Shown piece after piece: positions 50,701-55,119 of a DNA stretch of 64,000 nucleotides. This DNA is from Meghimatium bilineatum (taxonomy: Eukaryota > Mollusca > Gastropoda > Stylommatophora > Philomycidae), in assembly GCA_034231615.1 (NCBI GenBank), contig CM067310.1:947501-1011500 (forward strand). Direction: 5' to 3'. The notes under the pieces were generated by a model that searched no databases, was not told the origin of the DNA, and worked only from the letters and a program-made list of their open reading frames with translations. The translations under genes and the position numbers were made by a program. Each line of letters starts with the position of its first letter. The first letter of the stretch is position 1.

Positions 50701-53278
50701 AACTAAAATACTTACCCAGGAACACAACTAAAATACTTACCCAGGAACACAACTAAAATACTTATCCAGGAACACAACTAAAATACTTACCCAGGAACAC
50801 AACTACTAAAGAGACAGGATACAACTAAAATACTTACCCAGGAACACAACTAAAATACTTACCCAGGAACACAACTACTAAAGAGACATGATACAACTAA
50901 AATACTGACCCAGGAACACAACTACTAAAGAGACAGGATACAACTAAAATACTTACCCAGGAACACAACTAAAATACTTATCCAGGAACACAACTAAAAT
51001 ACTTATCCAGGAACACAACTAAAATACTTATCCAGGAACACAACTAAAATACTTACCCAGGAACACAACTGCGGTTAATTCCACCATTTTGATGGCATTC
51101 TGGAATATGAAACAGAGGTTCAGCACTATTGACTTTGATACGACAGTGATCGCAGGTTTCAAAGGTTGCCACACATGAATCAGAATCATATAGTGTAGAT
51201 TGGTGTGTCCAGTTGACATAAATGTACATGAAGTCCCCTGGATGTGAGAGCGCAGCCTTGATCTGAGCCGACTCTTGACTGCAGATGTCATATTCTGTGA
51301 CAACAGAATATGGAATATGATAACACGCTATGTGTGTGTGTGTGTGCATGTATATATGCATATATGTAAGCCTATGCATGTGTGTGTGTATATATATCTT
51401 ACTCATCATTTTTGCTGTGTATATATACTTGATAAAGACCTTTTGGTCGCAATGTCGATTTGTGTGTGTTATTATGTGTGTTTCTAGCAATCACAAAAAA
51501 TCCATTACCCTGTTACAAACTTTACCTATATGTTCATGTTGTTCGTCCATCACATGATGATGATGTATGTGTTGTTCGTCCATCACATGATGATGATGTA
51601 TGTGTTGTTCGTCCATCACATGATGATGATGTATGTGTTGTTCGTCCATCACATGATGATGATGACCATTTGTTACATCCACTTTTGAAAATTCAATTTT
51701 AGTTATGTCCTTGATTATGAGTTCGTAGATGGCTAATGAGCCCTATTCGAGCTGTAAATGTCCTTGGACAGTTTGGACATGGAATAACGACTGTAGACGG
51801 ATCTTGGTCCATCCGTGACTTTCTAGCTGCTCTCCGCTGCATTTCTCTTCTTTTCACAAGATGATGCGCTCTTTTTTATTTTAGAACGCCATGTAGATCT
51901 ATTTTGTGCAAGTTCTTCCCAGGCTTTCAGTGAGTCCTTTAACGAGTCCTTGTAGCGCTTCCTTTGGCCACCTCGAGATCGTATACCCTTCTCTAGCTCA
52001 CCATAGAGAAGTATCTGTGGCAGACGATGGTCTGGCATATGCACCAAATGACCTGCCCAACGAATCTGTGTCTGCATCAGGATCGTGTCAATGCTTGGGA
52101 TACCAGCTCTATCAAGGACAGTGGTATCTGGAATCTTGTCTTGCCATCTGATGTTCATAACTTTTCTGAGACAATTTGCATGAAAATGATTGCGTTTTTT
52201 CACATGACGTCTATACACAGTCCATGTTTCACTAGCGTAAAGCAGCACTGGAAGTACCACTGCTCTGTAAACTTTCAGCTTAGTCTGTAGGTTAATGCCA
52301 TTTCTACGCCAAACATTTGCGTACAATCTGCAGAAAGTACTGCTTGCTTTGGCGATCCTTGTATACACTTCATCATCAACGTTGGCATTTTGTGATAACG
52401 TACTGCCTAGATATGTGAATCTATTCACAACTTTCAGTGCTACACCATTTACCTTTATGCAGGGCTCGAGATAGCTTTTGCCAAGTGCTGGTTGTAACAT
52501 GACTTCTGTTTTCTCTGTGTTAATGGTAAGCCCAAAGCTGGTACAGGCTTTGGAGAATCTGTCTATAATACATTGTAGATCAGCCTCAGAGTTGGCATTT
52601 AGGGCACAGTCATCAGCAAATAGAAGATCCCTGATTGTGTGTGATTTAATTTGGTTTTTGCTCGAAGCCGCCGAAGGTTGAACAATTTTCCATCTAGAGA
52701 TATATATATAAACACACACACTAAGTGTCCATTAAGTCACAGTGCACTCTTTTACATGTCTGGTGGCACTAGAACACATCACATGGTGTTTTTTCCTCAT
52801 GTCACTGAAAGTACTTTTAGCCATTGAAATTCTCCTGTTAACTTCTCTAACACATCAAACATGATTTGTGTTTATGTGTCAGAGATATTGGAAATTATCT
52901 ACTTGTTCTAGCATCTCTCCATGTATTTTAATATTTATCAACTGTTTTCTTCAATTTTGTCAATCATCAAAATTAATATAGAAGAAATATTATACAAACT
53001 TAACTTTTTAAATATATATCTTACGTCAACGACCGATGTGTCTGGCCATTGCCGCAAATAAAACAGTGACACAACGCATTTCCATTCTCTGGACTACATC
53101 CTAATGGAAATCTAATAGGACCATTGTCCCGCTACAAAAGATCCAGCGGGAGTTTGAGAATGAATGCGGAAGAAGAAATATATACCTAAGCATTTATAAG
53201 GAACCCAAAAGAAAAAAAAACAAGAATGTATTCTGTATAACTGACCTGTTGGTAAGTCTTCCAGAGATAGAGCATCAG
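25721..53278 (-). CDS. Gene 2: CUB-CUB-CUB-LDLa transmembrane receptor with PPxY tail
   Basis: Twelve exons with matching phases give 885 residues; the initiator exon is not identified. Layout: linker 1-11; CUB-like 12-150; CUB 151-268 (TSPDFPNPY, ITVTFDDW, FLGFKAVVRF); linker 270-278; CUB 279-395 (GGIMHL, CIWIIKK, SLEVRGG); LDLa 396-435; membrane helix about 458-480 followed by RRCRRLR; cytoplasmic tail about 405 residues. The tail has PPSY at 525-528 and 556-559, the class of motif bound by WW domains of NEDD4-type ubiquitin ligases. Sequons are frequent outside (NWT, NRS, NIT, NMT, NLS). The CUB...LDLa-TM order resembles Neto and LEV-10 auxiliary proteins of neuronal receptors; that is a similarity of layout only. 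Single-pass type I surface protein is well supported; the function is inferred. Confidence 0.9.
26810..27195 (+). repeat. about 27-bp array in gene 2 intron
   Basis: Irregular units of GATGTAAAACTAGAAAATAT and ATGACACT; AAAATTATGATAATT variants are mixed in. About 14 units. Confidence 0.88.
27200..28275 (-). pseudogene. LINE fragment (RT fingers and RNase H)
   Basis: In several frames on -: ITDALKSSRNSAPGPDGIR (RT finger motif), LANGTLEEAWLYSYIIPLPK, LGGYCPGKQTYCDI, MIDLEDAYNRV (catalytic F/L-D motif A), then a GNAGVRGNERADKLA-type RNase H end and RVMAHTLRR. Many stops. A third LINE lineage, distinct from LINE-A; inserted in the last gene 2 intron. Confidence 0.8.
28497..30182 (+). repeat. 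25-bp AT-rich array, about 66 units
   Basis: Unit AATCATGAATAAATAATCAG plus AATAT; common variant ATAAATGATCAG. Six or so units are shortened (28665-28740, 29730). Homogeneous over 1.7 kb inside the last intron of gene 2. It is extremely AT-rich and could act as a DNA-unwinding or matrix-attachment element, which is only speculation. Confidence 0.96.
30356..30474 (-). CDS. Gene 2 exon: start of cytoplasmic tail, first PPSY
   Basis: Acceptor is TTTTTTAG (30475-30477), not the CAG four bases downstream, because only the first keeps the frame open. Encodes GRPWSWRNGGGLMNVTISSG, then EHPPSYEDVIHSTPIG. Enters in phase 1, leaves in phase 0. Confidence 0.85.
30520..30815 (+). repeat. 30-bp array
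   Basis: About ten units of GAAAGTCATGAATTCAACTC plus TGAAGGAGAT. Contains an EcoRI-type GAATTC in most units; open on both strands because 30 is divisible by three. Sits 45 bp upstream of the gene 2 acceptor. Confidence 0.95.
30872..31146 (-). mobile_element. SINE-X, intact copy with 13-bp target duplication
   Basis: Flanked by perfect direct repeats TTACAAGCTATAT (30859-30871 and 31147-31159). On - it has CCCGAAAGGGGAGCAAAGAA, TGTCGTAAAAGGCGACTAAG, GGGATGGAGTTGGCTGTCCC, CTACATCCTGCTAATCTGCA and GAGTTTGAGAAC, ending in GAAGAAGAA. It defines the family borders at 275 bp. A tRNA-like head is not obvious, so the 5' end may be truncated. Lies in a gene 2 intron. Confidence 0.93.
31259..31459 (-). 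CDS. Gene 2 exon: stalk and transmembrane helix
   Basis: Acceptor TCTCACCAG, donor GAG|GTAAGA, phase 1 at both ends. Encodes EYSSNNVSNANSHGYDYSL, the hydrophobic IIPMVVSAILGIGIVCLLII and the stop-transfer RRCRRLR, then YRSSNDYVRQRR. Confidence 0.95.
31460..32040. other. gene 2 intron, no feature recognised
   Basis: Unique-looking sequence with short ORFs lacking motifs. Confidence 0.6.
32045..32225 (+). mobile_element. LINE tail fragment
   Basis: Decayed GRPKKTWLDN-like stretch: TWLDNIQDLTG, then VSKLTG and EDR, the familiar LINE C-terminal end. Stops present. Confidence 0.55.
32370..32575 (+). mobile_element. LINE 3' end with zinc-finger remnant
   Basis: Contains CKHCNRTFWTRI and LIRHLRTH, the same C2H2-like ending as LINE-B (CPNCPRTF, RIGLISHLRTH), cut by a stop. 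Confidence 0.6.
32880..33775 (+). repeat. AT-rich array (about 40 bp) split by a LINE insertion
   Basis: Units with AGTTAGTAGTGTATAAGTTT and ATAAAGTTATAATTTTAT run to about 33072, and the same motif resumes at 33695 (TGAAGTTAGTAGTTTATAAG). The LINE fragment between them was inserted into the array. Confidence 0.8.
33075..33690 (+). pseudogene. LINE fragment carrying the founder sequence of the 1-4225 array
   Basis: Reads NNLEYLGSTINTT, SAFNMKCYRKVRRISLAE, then SADVCKDLNIEDWFLKTI. The last segment (33380-33418) is the monomer of the 39-bp array, present once. Downstream the frame decays (GKPRLR, EHDTGTGW) and parallels 4226-4455. Confidence 0.88.
33776..34300. other. gene 2 intron, no feature recognised
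   Basis: AT-rich unique sequence. Nothing supported. Confidence 0.55.
34310..34440 (+). repeat. 31-bp array
   Basis: Four units of GTACTGACTACATGTATATC plus ATGTCTGACTT. Confidence 0.93.
34480..34985 (+). pseudogene. LINE C-terminal fragment
   Basis: TLCYQCQTWTWSL, a KCQRKAAMVL-like stretch, then RQQVKWCGHLMRMNINQIP, RPRKRWIENIKITLNKHRLN. Same family as the - copy at 59985-60335 (GLMRINSNQIPIRAY, RRWIENIKIALNKHGLN). Frame largely open for 78 codons. Confidence 0.82.
35030..35195 (-). mobile_element. tRNA-derived SINE (type Z)
   Basis: On -: GTGGATAAGCAGATTACACG (A-box region), GGTTCAATTTCC (B-box-like), then GTATATCTGGACCATTCAGA and ATGGCAACCTACTGATGT as in the 11690-12005 pair. Confidence 0.7.
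35205..35708 (+). repeat. 42-bp array open on both strands
   Basis: Twelve units: CTGACTGAATCACTTGATGA, ATCTCACTCCAGACATCCTT, GT. + frame repeat LDESHSRHPCLTES, - frame repeat IQSDKDVWSEIHQV. No signal peptide, splice context or known domain, so treated as non-coding. Confidence 0.93.
35832..35951 (-). CDS. Gene 2 exon: LDLa module
   Basis: Acceptor TTGCTTGCAG, donor TGTG|GTATGT, phase 1 at both ends. Complete six-Cys LDLa: CSDYREYYKCDNGQC, HLKCDSYDHCGDNSDE, final Cys in PSMC. One exon equals one module, as in gene 1. Confidence 0.95.
35946..36080 (-). repeat. 42-bp array built from the LDLa acceptor
   Basis: On - each unit reads CAAATGCCTGCTTGCAG, then ATTGCAA; the true acceptor is ATTTGCTTGCAG followed by GTTGCA. 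The unit thus spans the 3' splice site and the first six exon bases. Two close copies and a partial third lie upstream of the real site, giving extra AG acceptors. Confidence 0.85.
36305..36430 (+). mobile_element. LINE-A 5' UTR-like fragment
   Basis: GGCTGGAAACTAAGGTTAG, then AGGACCATAGTCCTACCCAA resembles the - strand of 41640-41770 (GGCTGGAAACTAAGACTGG, AGGACCATAGTCCTGCCCTA). Confidence 0.65.
36594..36791 (-). CDS. Gene 2 exon: last CUB, C-terminal part
   Basis: Acceptor ATTTTTAAAG, donor TATG|GTAAGT, phase 1 at both ends. Encodes ELMDSCDYSLEVRGGLTSTE, RPNDHILSDAVQ, NGFYIRIKGCYVDDSVVISY. Aligns by eye with the gene 1 exon 7912-8124 (SLEVRKG, GLYMRLQGGFYSTDKLSFTY). Confidence 0.92.
36800..37740. 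other. gene 2 intron, one microsatellite
   Basis: (GT)n at about 37663-37684. No coding or mobile sequence recognised. Confidence 0.6.
37745..41790 (-). mobile_element. LINE-A: nearly full-length EN-RT-RNase H retrotransposon
   Basis: About 4 kb on -, in the intron between the two halves of the last gene 2 CUB. Order: 5' leader (41790-41620), APE-like endonuclease, reverse transcriptase, RNase H, CCHC-like zinc motif, short 3' UTR ending CAAGTGAACGAAAGAAGAAG and an A-rich tail. An RNase H after the RT places it with the I/Nimb/Ingi group rather than RTE. No ORF1 is seen, so it may be 5' truncated. Fragments of the same family are at 6480, 13312, 18328 and 36305. Confidence 0.93.
37784..41617 (-). 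pseudogene. LINE-A polyprotein ORF, broken by frameshifts and a stop
   Basis: Open pieces: 41617-41204, 41159-39705, 39642-39346, 39232-38375, 38344-37784. Endonuclease: IKIMHWNAEGVNSK, CCIQETHLSS, GDFNSHSQSWGYD and LGGSDHRPV. RT: KMKKSPGADGVSNEM, YRPISLTSCLCKTMERII, HGVPQGGVLSPTLFLVYIND and the catalytic MYADDLVIW. RNase H: VYTDGSAQNAVRNGG, NYDAEIQAISVAAK, FLTDARSVLQAL and GIPGNEKADQLAKEG. C-terminal CTCGQAAQSAKHILQEC. Breaks: frameshifts near 41210, 39710 and 39345-39240, and a TAA at about 38374. All catalytic residues are still readable, so the copy is fairly young but not functional as it stands. Confidence 0.93.
42175..42252 (+). repeat. 26-bp triplicate
   Basis: TTTGTCAGAATAGAAAGTGT plus TTTAAA, three copies, next to the gene 2 exon that follows. 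Confidence 0.9.
42287..42439 (-). CDS. Gene 2 exon: last CUB, N-terminal part
   Basis: Acceptor GTTGCTGCAG, donor TATG|GTAAGT, phase 1 at both ends, 153 bp. Encodes GCDYMVTASEGGIMHL, then DCIWIIKKVPSYHGVYLKII. Conserved CUB core C-x-W. Confidence 0.93.
42455..42670 (+). mobile_element. LINE 3' fragment
   Basis: NVNHGQ-type remnant of YECESWTMSK, ending NLHCGDGT and two stops, as in the LINE at 61280-61740 (ANLRCGDGT). A deletion removed the middle. The 30-bp array starts about 35 bp later. Confidence 0.6.
42703..43700 (+). repeat. 30-bp array, about 33 units
   Basis: Unit GTGTGGGTGATGTCAATAGT plus GACACAGAAA; some units end AAAGA or AAAGAGAA, which changes frame. + frame repeat SVGDVNSDTE. 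Open in several frames, but with no gene context; regarded as non-coding. Confidence 0.95.
43818..43882 (+). repeat. 21-bp triplicate
   Basis: CACCATTCAGTGGTATACAC plus C, three copies; the third unit is partial. Confidence 0.9.
43925..44040 (+). mobile_element. SINE-Y copy, diverged
   Basis: AAAATAAAACAACGACATCA, TTCTGTTCTCTGGACTACA and CTGCTACAAGAGAGACC match the family; the GAAGAAG tail is missing. Confidence 0.7.
44041..44812. other. gene 2 intron, no feature recognised
   Basis: The - frame that runs on from the 30-bp exon is only intron read-through. Duplicated ACACCGCTGACATTTGGT- and ACACCGTTGACATTTGGT-type motif at 44647-44695. Nothing else. Confidence 0.5.
44813..44842 (-). CDS. Gene 2 microexon (30 bp)
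   Basis: Acceptor TTTTTTTCCCAG, donor ACAG|GTAAGA, phase 1 at both ends. Encodes LIDIPHVVT between the second and third CUBs. Its phase fits both neighbours, and without it the frame is still kept, so it could be a skippable linker. Confidence 0.75.
44945..46020 (-). pseudogene. LINE RNase H fragment
   Basis: On -: ADGSAFKTIINAGYGVYIEY, CSNYEAEITALEVALYHLK, IFTDSMSTLQAL and WIPGHSNTHGNDKADRQAK: the four RNase H blocks, with stops. Related to LINE-A but clearly another family. It lies in a gene 2 intron. Confidence 0.85.
46140..46275 (+). repeat. about 43-bp triplicate
   Basis: GATCTGGCTACAAGAACTAG and CACTTCATGCCTACAACAGC, three imperfect units. Confidence 0.85.
46520..46685 (-). CDS. Gene 2 exon: second CUB, C-terminal part
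   Basis: Acceptor TTGTATTTCCAG, donor AACA|GTAAGA; enters phase 0, leaves phase 1. Encodes FEGANVVNRISGLNIRPYIV, GQSMNMTFSTGEYRRV and FLGFKAVVRFYN, the closing strands of a CUB. Confidence 0.9.
46790..47125 (+). mobile_element. LINE C-terminal fragment
   Basis: RVAIYGCETWTLI, a decayed NVEDC stretch, SYKETKQHGHNNNIIEG, then LAEAGQHIQK. The final AEAGQ segment is the founder of the next array. Confidence 0.7.
47125..47280 (+). repeat. 37-bp array from a LINE tail
   Basis: Four units of GCCCTTAGCTGAAGCTGGTC plus AACACATTCAGAAATAT. Encodes LAEAGQHIQK, the helix that ends many LINE proteins (compare TEAGRLAQDR at 62370-62410). Confidence 0.88.
47281..47590 (+). repeat. 26-bp array
   Basis: About 11 units of GAATATGTTCCCTGAATGAA plus ATAGAA, directly after the 37-bp array. 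Confidence 0.95.
47850..48040 (-). CDS. Gene 2 exon: second CUB, N-terminal part
   Basis: Acceptor CACTGTTCCAG, donor ACAG|GTTTGA; enters phase 1, leaves phase 0. Encodes EKVQVINSNIYLSRSQ, then TSPDFPNPYLASDEQFVYMF, WPNFYITVTFDDWMLAP. SPDFPNPY is the classical CUB opening motif. Confidence 0.93.
48345..48612 (+). repeat. 24/21-bp array
   Basis: About 11 units of ACAGAAACCTTCATCAATTT plus GTCC; the first units lack one codon. Divisible by three, so open on both strands. Confidence 0.93.
48665..48850 (-). mobile_element. SINE-X fragment
   Basis: TCAGACTCCTGCAGATTAGC, CAGTCCGGAATG, GCAATATCTGTGCCTTTTGG and CTTCAGCATAG match the SINE-X order; the far end is missing. Confidence 0.75.
48910..49135 (-). 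mobile_element. SINE-Y tail plus LINE tail fragment
   Basis: 48910-48975 is a short SINE piece (CAGGACACAGTCTAGAGAAC). 48975-49135 on - reads GRPRKRWIDSVLETLGNITA, EEANRRAKDRTLTLP, a LINE C-terminus ending near a TTCTTCTTCTTTC tail. Confidence 0.7.
49140..49370 (-). mobile_element. SINE-X fragment with internal duplication
   Basis: GCTGTGATATCTGCACCTTA, CTTCAGCATGACGTTTGGGT and ACATACATGGAAGTTAAACA match SINE-X. The stretch TATGCTTTACTCCCCTCCTT to CATGGAAGTTA is duplicated. Confidence 0.7.
49384..49559 (-). CDS. Gene 2 exon: first CUB-like domain, C-terminal part
   Basis: Acceptor TATATCACCAG, donor GTTG|GTAAGT. Enters in phase 2, leaves in phase 1, exactly the shift needed between the exons at 51057 and 47850. 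Encodes CVYLLLSDAKYKSVMWRRVS, YESLSKHLQVVACANHVFPL and NITMRLLLTVVG. The phase fit is the main argument; domain assignment to CUB is tentative. Confidence 0.82.
49622..49850 (-). mobile_element. SINE-Y copy with internal duplication
   Basis: The segment ATTCTCAAACTCCCGCTGGA to GCACAATGGCCCTACTA occurs twice (49647-49690 and 49701-49752). Then CAGGATGTAGTCCAGAGAAT and GCACCAATGGCCTGATACAT. Confidence 0.82.
49935..50075 (-). mobile_element. SINE-Y copy
   Basis: CTTCTTCTTCAGTTCATTCC, CTAGATCTCTCTTGTAACAG and GCCAATGGTTCGACACATC. Confidence 0.78.
50414..51069 (-). repeat. 25-bp array built from an exon end plus splice donor
   Basis: Unit on +: CCAGGAACACAACTAAAATA plus CTTAC or CTTAT. On - it reads AGTTGTGTTCCTGG|GTAAGT, the last 14 bases of the gene 2 exon and its donor. 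GGGTAAGT occurs seven times, counting the real site; other units have ATAAGT or AGAAGT and one has GTCAGT. Longer units add ACTAATGAGACAGGATACAA. Six extra consensus donors lie within 400 bp downstream of the true one. Confidence 0.9.
51057..51294 (-). CDS. Gene 2 exon: first CUB-like domain, N-terminal part
   Basis: Acceptor TGTTGTCACAG, donor CCTGG|GTAAGT; enters phase 1, leaves phase 2. Encodes EYDICSQESAQIKAALSHPG, FMYIYVNWTHQSTLYDSDS, FETCDHCRIKV and HIPECHQNGGINRSCVPG. Seven cysteines, more than a plain CUB, so the domain may be CUB-like or a Cys-rich variant. Confidence 0.85.
51320..51400 (+). repeat. TG/TA microsatellite
   Basis: TGTGTGTGTGTGTGCATG and GTGTGTGTATATATAT in the intron before the exon above. 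Confidence 0.9.
51490..52700 (-). pseudogene. LINE-B: RT C-terminal half with zinc-finger end
   Basis: A 298-codon open frame (52719-51823) reads RDLLFADDCALNANSEADLQ (catalytic FADD), SFGLTINTEKTEVM, NRFTYLGSTLSQNA, LPVLLYASETWTVYRRH, CLRKVMNIRWQDKIPDT and RGGQRKRYKDSLK. After a stop at 51823 it continues VVIPCPNCPRTFTARIGLIS, HLRTH, a C2H2-like finger. Upstream RT motifs are absent (5' truncated). The start Met lies in host (TA)n sequence, so no intact protein is made. Fragments at 6375, 7000, 7500 and 57910. Confidence 0.9.
51538..51668 (-). repeat. 33-bp array at the LINE-B 3' end
   Basis: Four units of GTTGTTCGTCCATCACATGA plus TGATGATGTATGT. The LINE-B 3' UTR normally has one GTGATGGACGAAC (7595-7608), so the array is an expansion of the element's own end. 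Confidence 0.88.
52720..53027. other. gene 2 intron, no feature recognised
   Basis: Short TA-rich run at its start, otherwise unique AT-rich sequence. Confidence 0.6.
53028..53180 (+). mobile_element. SINE-Y copy
   Basis: CGACCGATGTGTCTGGCCAT, GACACAACGCATTTCCATTC, CTACAAAAGATCCAGCGGGA, GTTTGAGAATGAATGCGGAA and GAAGAAAT. Imperfect flanking AATATATATCTTA / AATATATACCTAA may be the target duplication. Confidence 0.88.
53246..53278 (-). CDS. Gene 2 microexon (33 bp), first exon found
   Basis: Acceptor TTGTTTACAG, donor ACAG|GTCAGT, phase 1 at both ends. Encodes ADALSLEDLPT, joined to EYDIC of the next exon. As with the 30-bp exon it is short, phase 1 and acidic/aliphatic. The exon carrying the start and signal peptide must lie upstream. 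Confidence 0.65.
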
Positions 53279-53564
53279 CTGTAAACAAAAACACAAGTTA
53301 GTGATCATGTTATCAAACAATAAAAACACAAGTTAGTGATCATGTTATCAAACAAGTCATGTGACTAAAAAAACTATCAATACTGCATGTTTCCCATTGG
53401 GGAGTTGCTGGTAGGCAATGTTCCCTCTAAGGTGCACAGCCTCTCATATCACAAGTGAGTATCGATCACAAAATGCACGCATAAAATTCTAGCAAAATAA
53501 AGTTCTAGCAAAATACCTTAGTTAAAAAATGTGTTTAGGCAGCAGATACCCACAATGAAAACAT

Positions 53565-53675
53565 TCACTGCTCAAACTACTACAGATAGCAAATCACTGC
53601 TCAAACTACTACAGATAGCGAATCACTGCTCAAACTACTACAGATAGCGAATCACTGCTCAAACTACTACAGATA
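53565..53675 (+). repeat. 29-bp array
   Basis: Four units of CACTGCTCAAACTACTACAG plus ATAGCGAAT. A separate 34-bp duplicate with AAGTTAGTGATCATGTTATC is at 53285-53357. Confidence 0.92.
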
Positions 53676-53929
53676 AGTGAATAACGTTTGAGGGAATGTC
53701 GCAGGTAAGTGGTACTTGTGACTGCGTGATAAATGTTTCCTGTTACCATGTCATGTACAGGGTGAGTTTTAAAATTTACTCTCCAACAGAAAAGAACCCA
53801 GTCCTTACTGGGAGACAAACCCTACATCTCACTGATACGCGACCAATAATCTAACCTCTCGGCCATGCAGGACACTCTATAGTAAGGTGAGCATGTGTGC
53901 ATTGTAATGTTATTGAAAATTGTTTTAAA

Positions 53930-54270
53930 ACTGTTTTCCAACTCCTGCTGAATCTCGCTTGTAGCAGGACAACAACCCTACTGAATCTAACTTGTAGCAG
54001 GACAATAGTCCTACTGAATCTCACTTGTAGCAGGACAATAGTCCCACTGAATCTCACTTGTAGCAGGACAATAGTCCTACTGAATCTCACTTGTAGCAGG
54101 ACAATAGTCCTACTGAATCTCACTCGTAGCAGGACTAGCAGGACAATAATCCTACTGAATCTCACTCTTAGCATACAAAAGCCCCATTGGATTACCAGAA
54201 AGATATAGTCCAGAGATGAATTGTTGTGGTATTATTTGTGTCAATGGCCTGACACATTCTGCTTCAGCAG
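53930..54270 (-). mobile_element. SINE-Y copy with its middle expanded into a 34-bp array
   Basis: The SINE segment CTGAATCTCACTTGTAGCAG plus GACAATAGTCCTA is repeated six to seven times (53944-54175). SINE sequence continues on the right (ATATAGTCCAGAGATGAATT, GTCAATGGCCTGACACATTC). Confidence 0.88.
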
Positions 54271-54364
54271 TGGTATATATATGTTAAGTATTTCACTCAT
54301 TCATTTACTTGATGTCCACACCATCAGACATGTCTTATGGTTTGTTGTCTAAAGTTGTTCCTTG

Positions 54365-54480
54365 GTTCCATATATATTTGCTTGCAGGTGTGGGTGAGTG
54401 AGTCTTACTCAATGTTTCATACCGGGGACAGTTCTGCAGAAAATGTTCAAAGGTTTCTTCATCTGTTCTACAAGTGCATG
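54365..54480 (-). mobile_element. LINE RNase H C-terminal fragment
   Basis: On -: CTCRTDEETFEHFLQNCPRY, ETLSKTHS, equivalent to CTCGQAAQSAKHILQECSEH of LINE-A. It borders and founds the next array. Confidence 0.75.
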
Positions 54481-54815
54481 TTGCAGATCTGTCACAGGCA
54501 AAGTATGGCGACATGTCCCTGTTGCCGATCTGTCACAGGCAAAGTATGGCGACATGTCCCTGTTGCCGATCTGTCACAGGCAAAGTATGGCGACATGTCC
54601 CTGTTGCCGATCTGTCACAGGCAAAGTATGGCGACATGTCCCTGTTGCCGATCTGTCACAGGCAAAGTATGGCGACATGTCCCTGTTGCCGATCTGTCAC
54701 AGGCAAAGTATGGCGACATGTCCCTGTTGCCGATCTGTCACAGGCAAAGTATGGCGACATGTCCCTGTTGCCGATCTGTCACAGGCAAAGTATGGCAACA
54801 TGTCCCTGTAGGTTT
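54480..54815 (-). repeat. 41-bp array from a LINE zinc-motif region, open in all + frames
   Basis: Eight units of GATCTGTCACAGGCAAAGTA plus TGGCGACATGTCCCTGTTGCC. Because 41 is not divisible by three and the unit lacks stops on +, all three + frames are open for over 110 codons. On - it reads GNRDMSPYFACDRSATC, leading into the CTCRTDEE of the flanking LINE fragment. Confidence 0.92.
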
Positions 54816-55119
54816 AGATAATGGTAGATGTCTAAGTTTACTAATATTTATTGCAGAAATACAAACAAATGTTTATGTTAATTATGCATTAAATGACACA
54901 CTTACTAAACAGAGTCACTACGTAGAACAAGATTAATATGATGACTGCTGAATGAGGAATATGAGACGCCATCTTGACCTATATCTCAAGCGTACATCCA
55001 TGTATGAAAGAAGATTCTCCCAATATGATCTGATGTTGATGAAACTGAAATATGAAATATGAAATAGTCGGAACAGTTTGTTATGAGGTTTAGCTAGAAA
55101 TAATGAATTCTAATATTAA

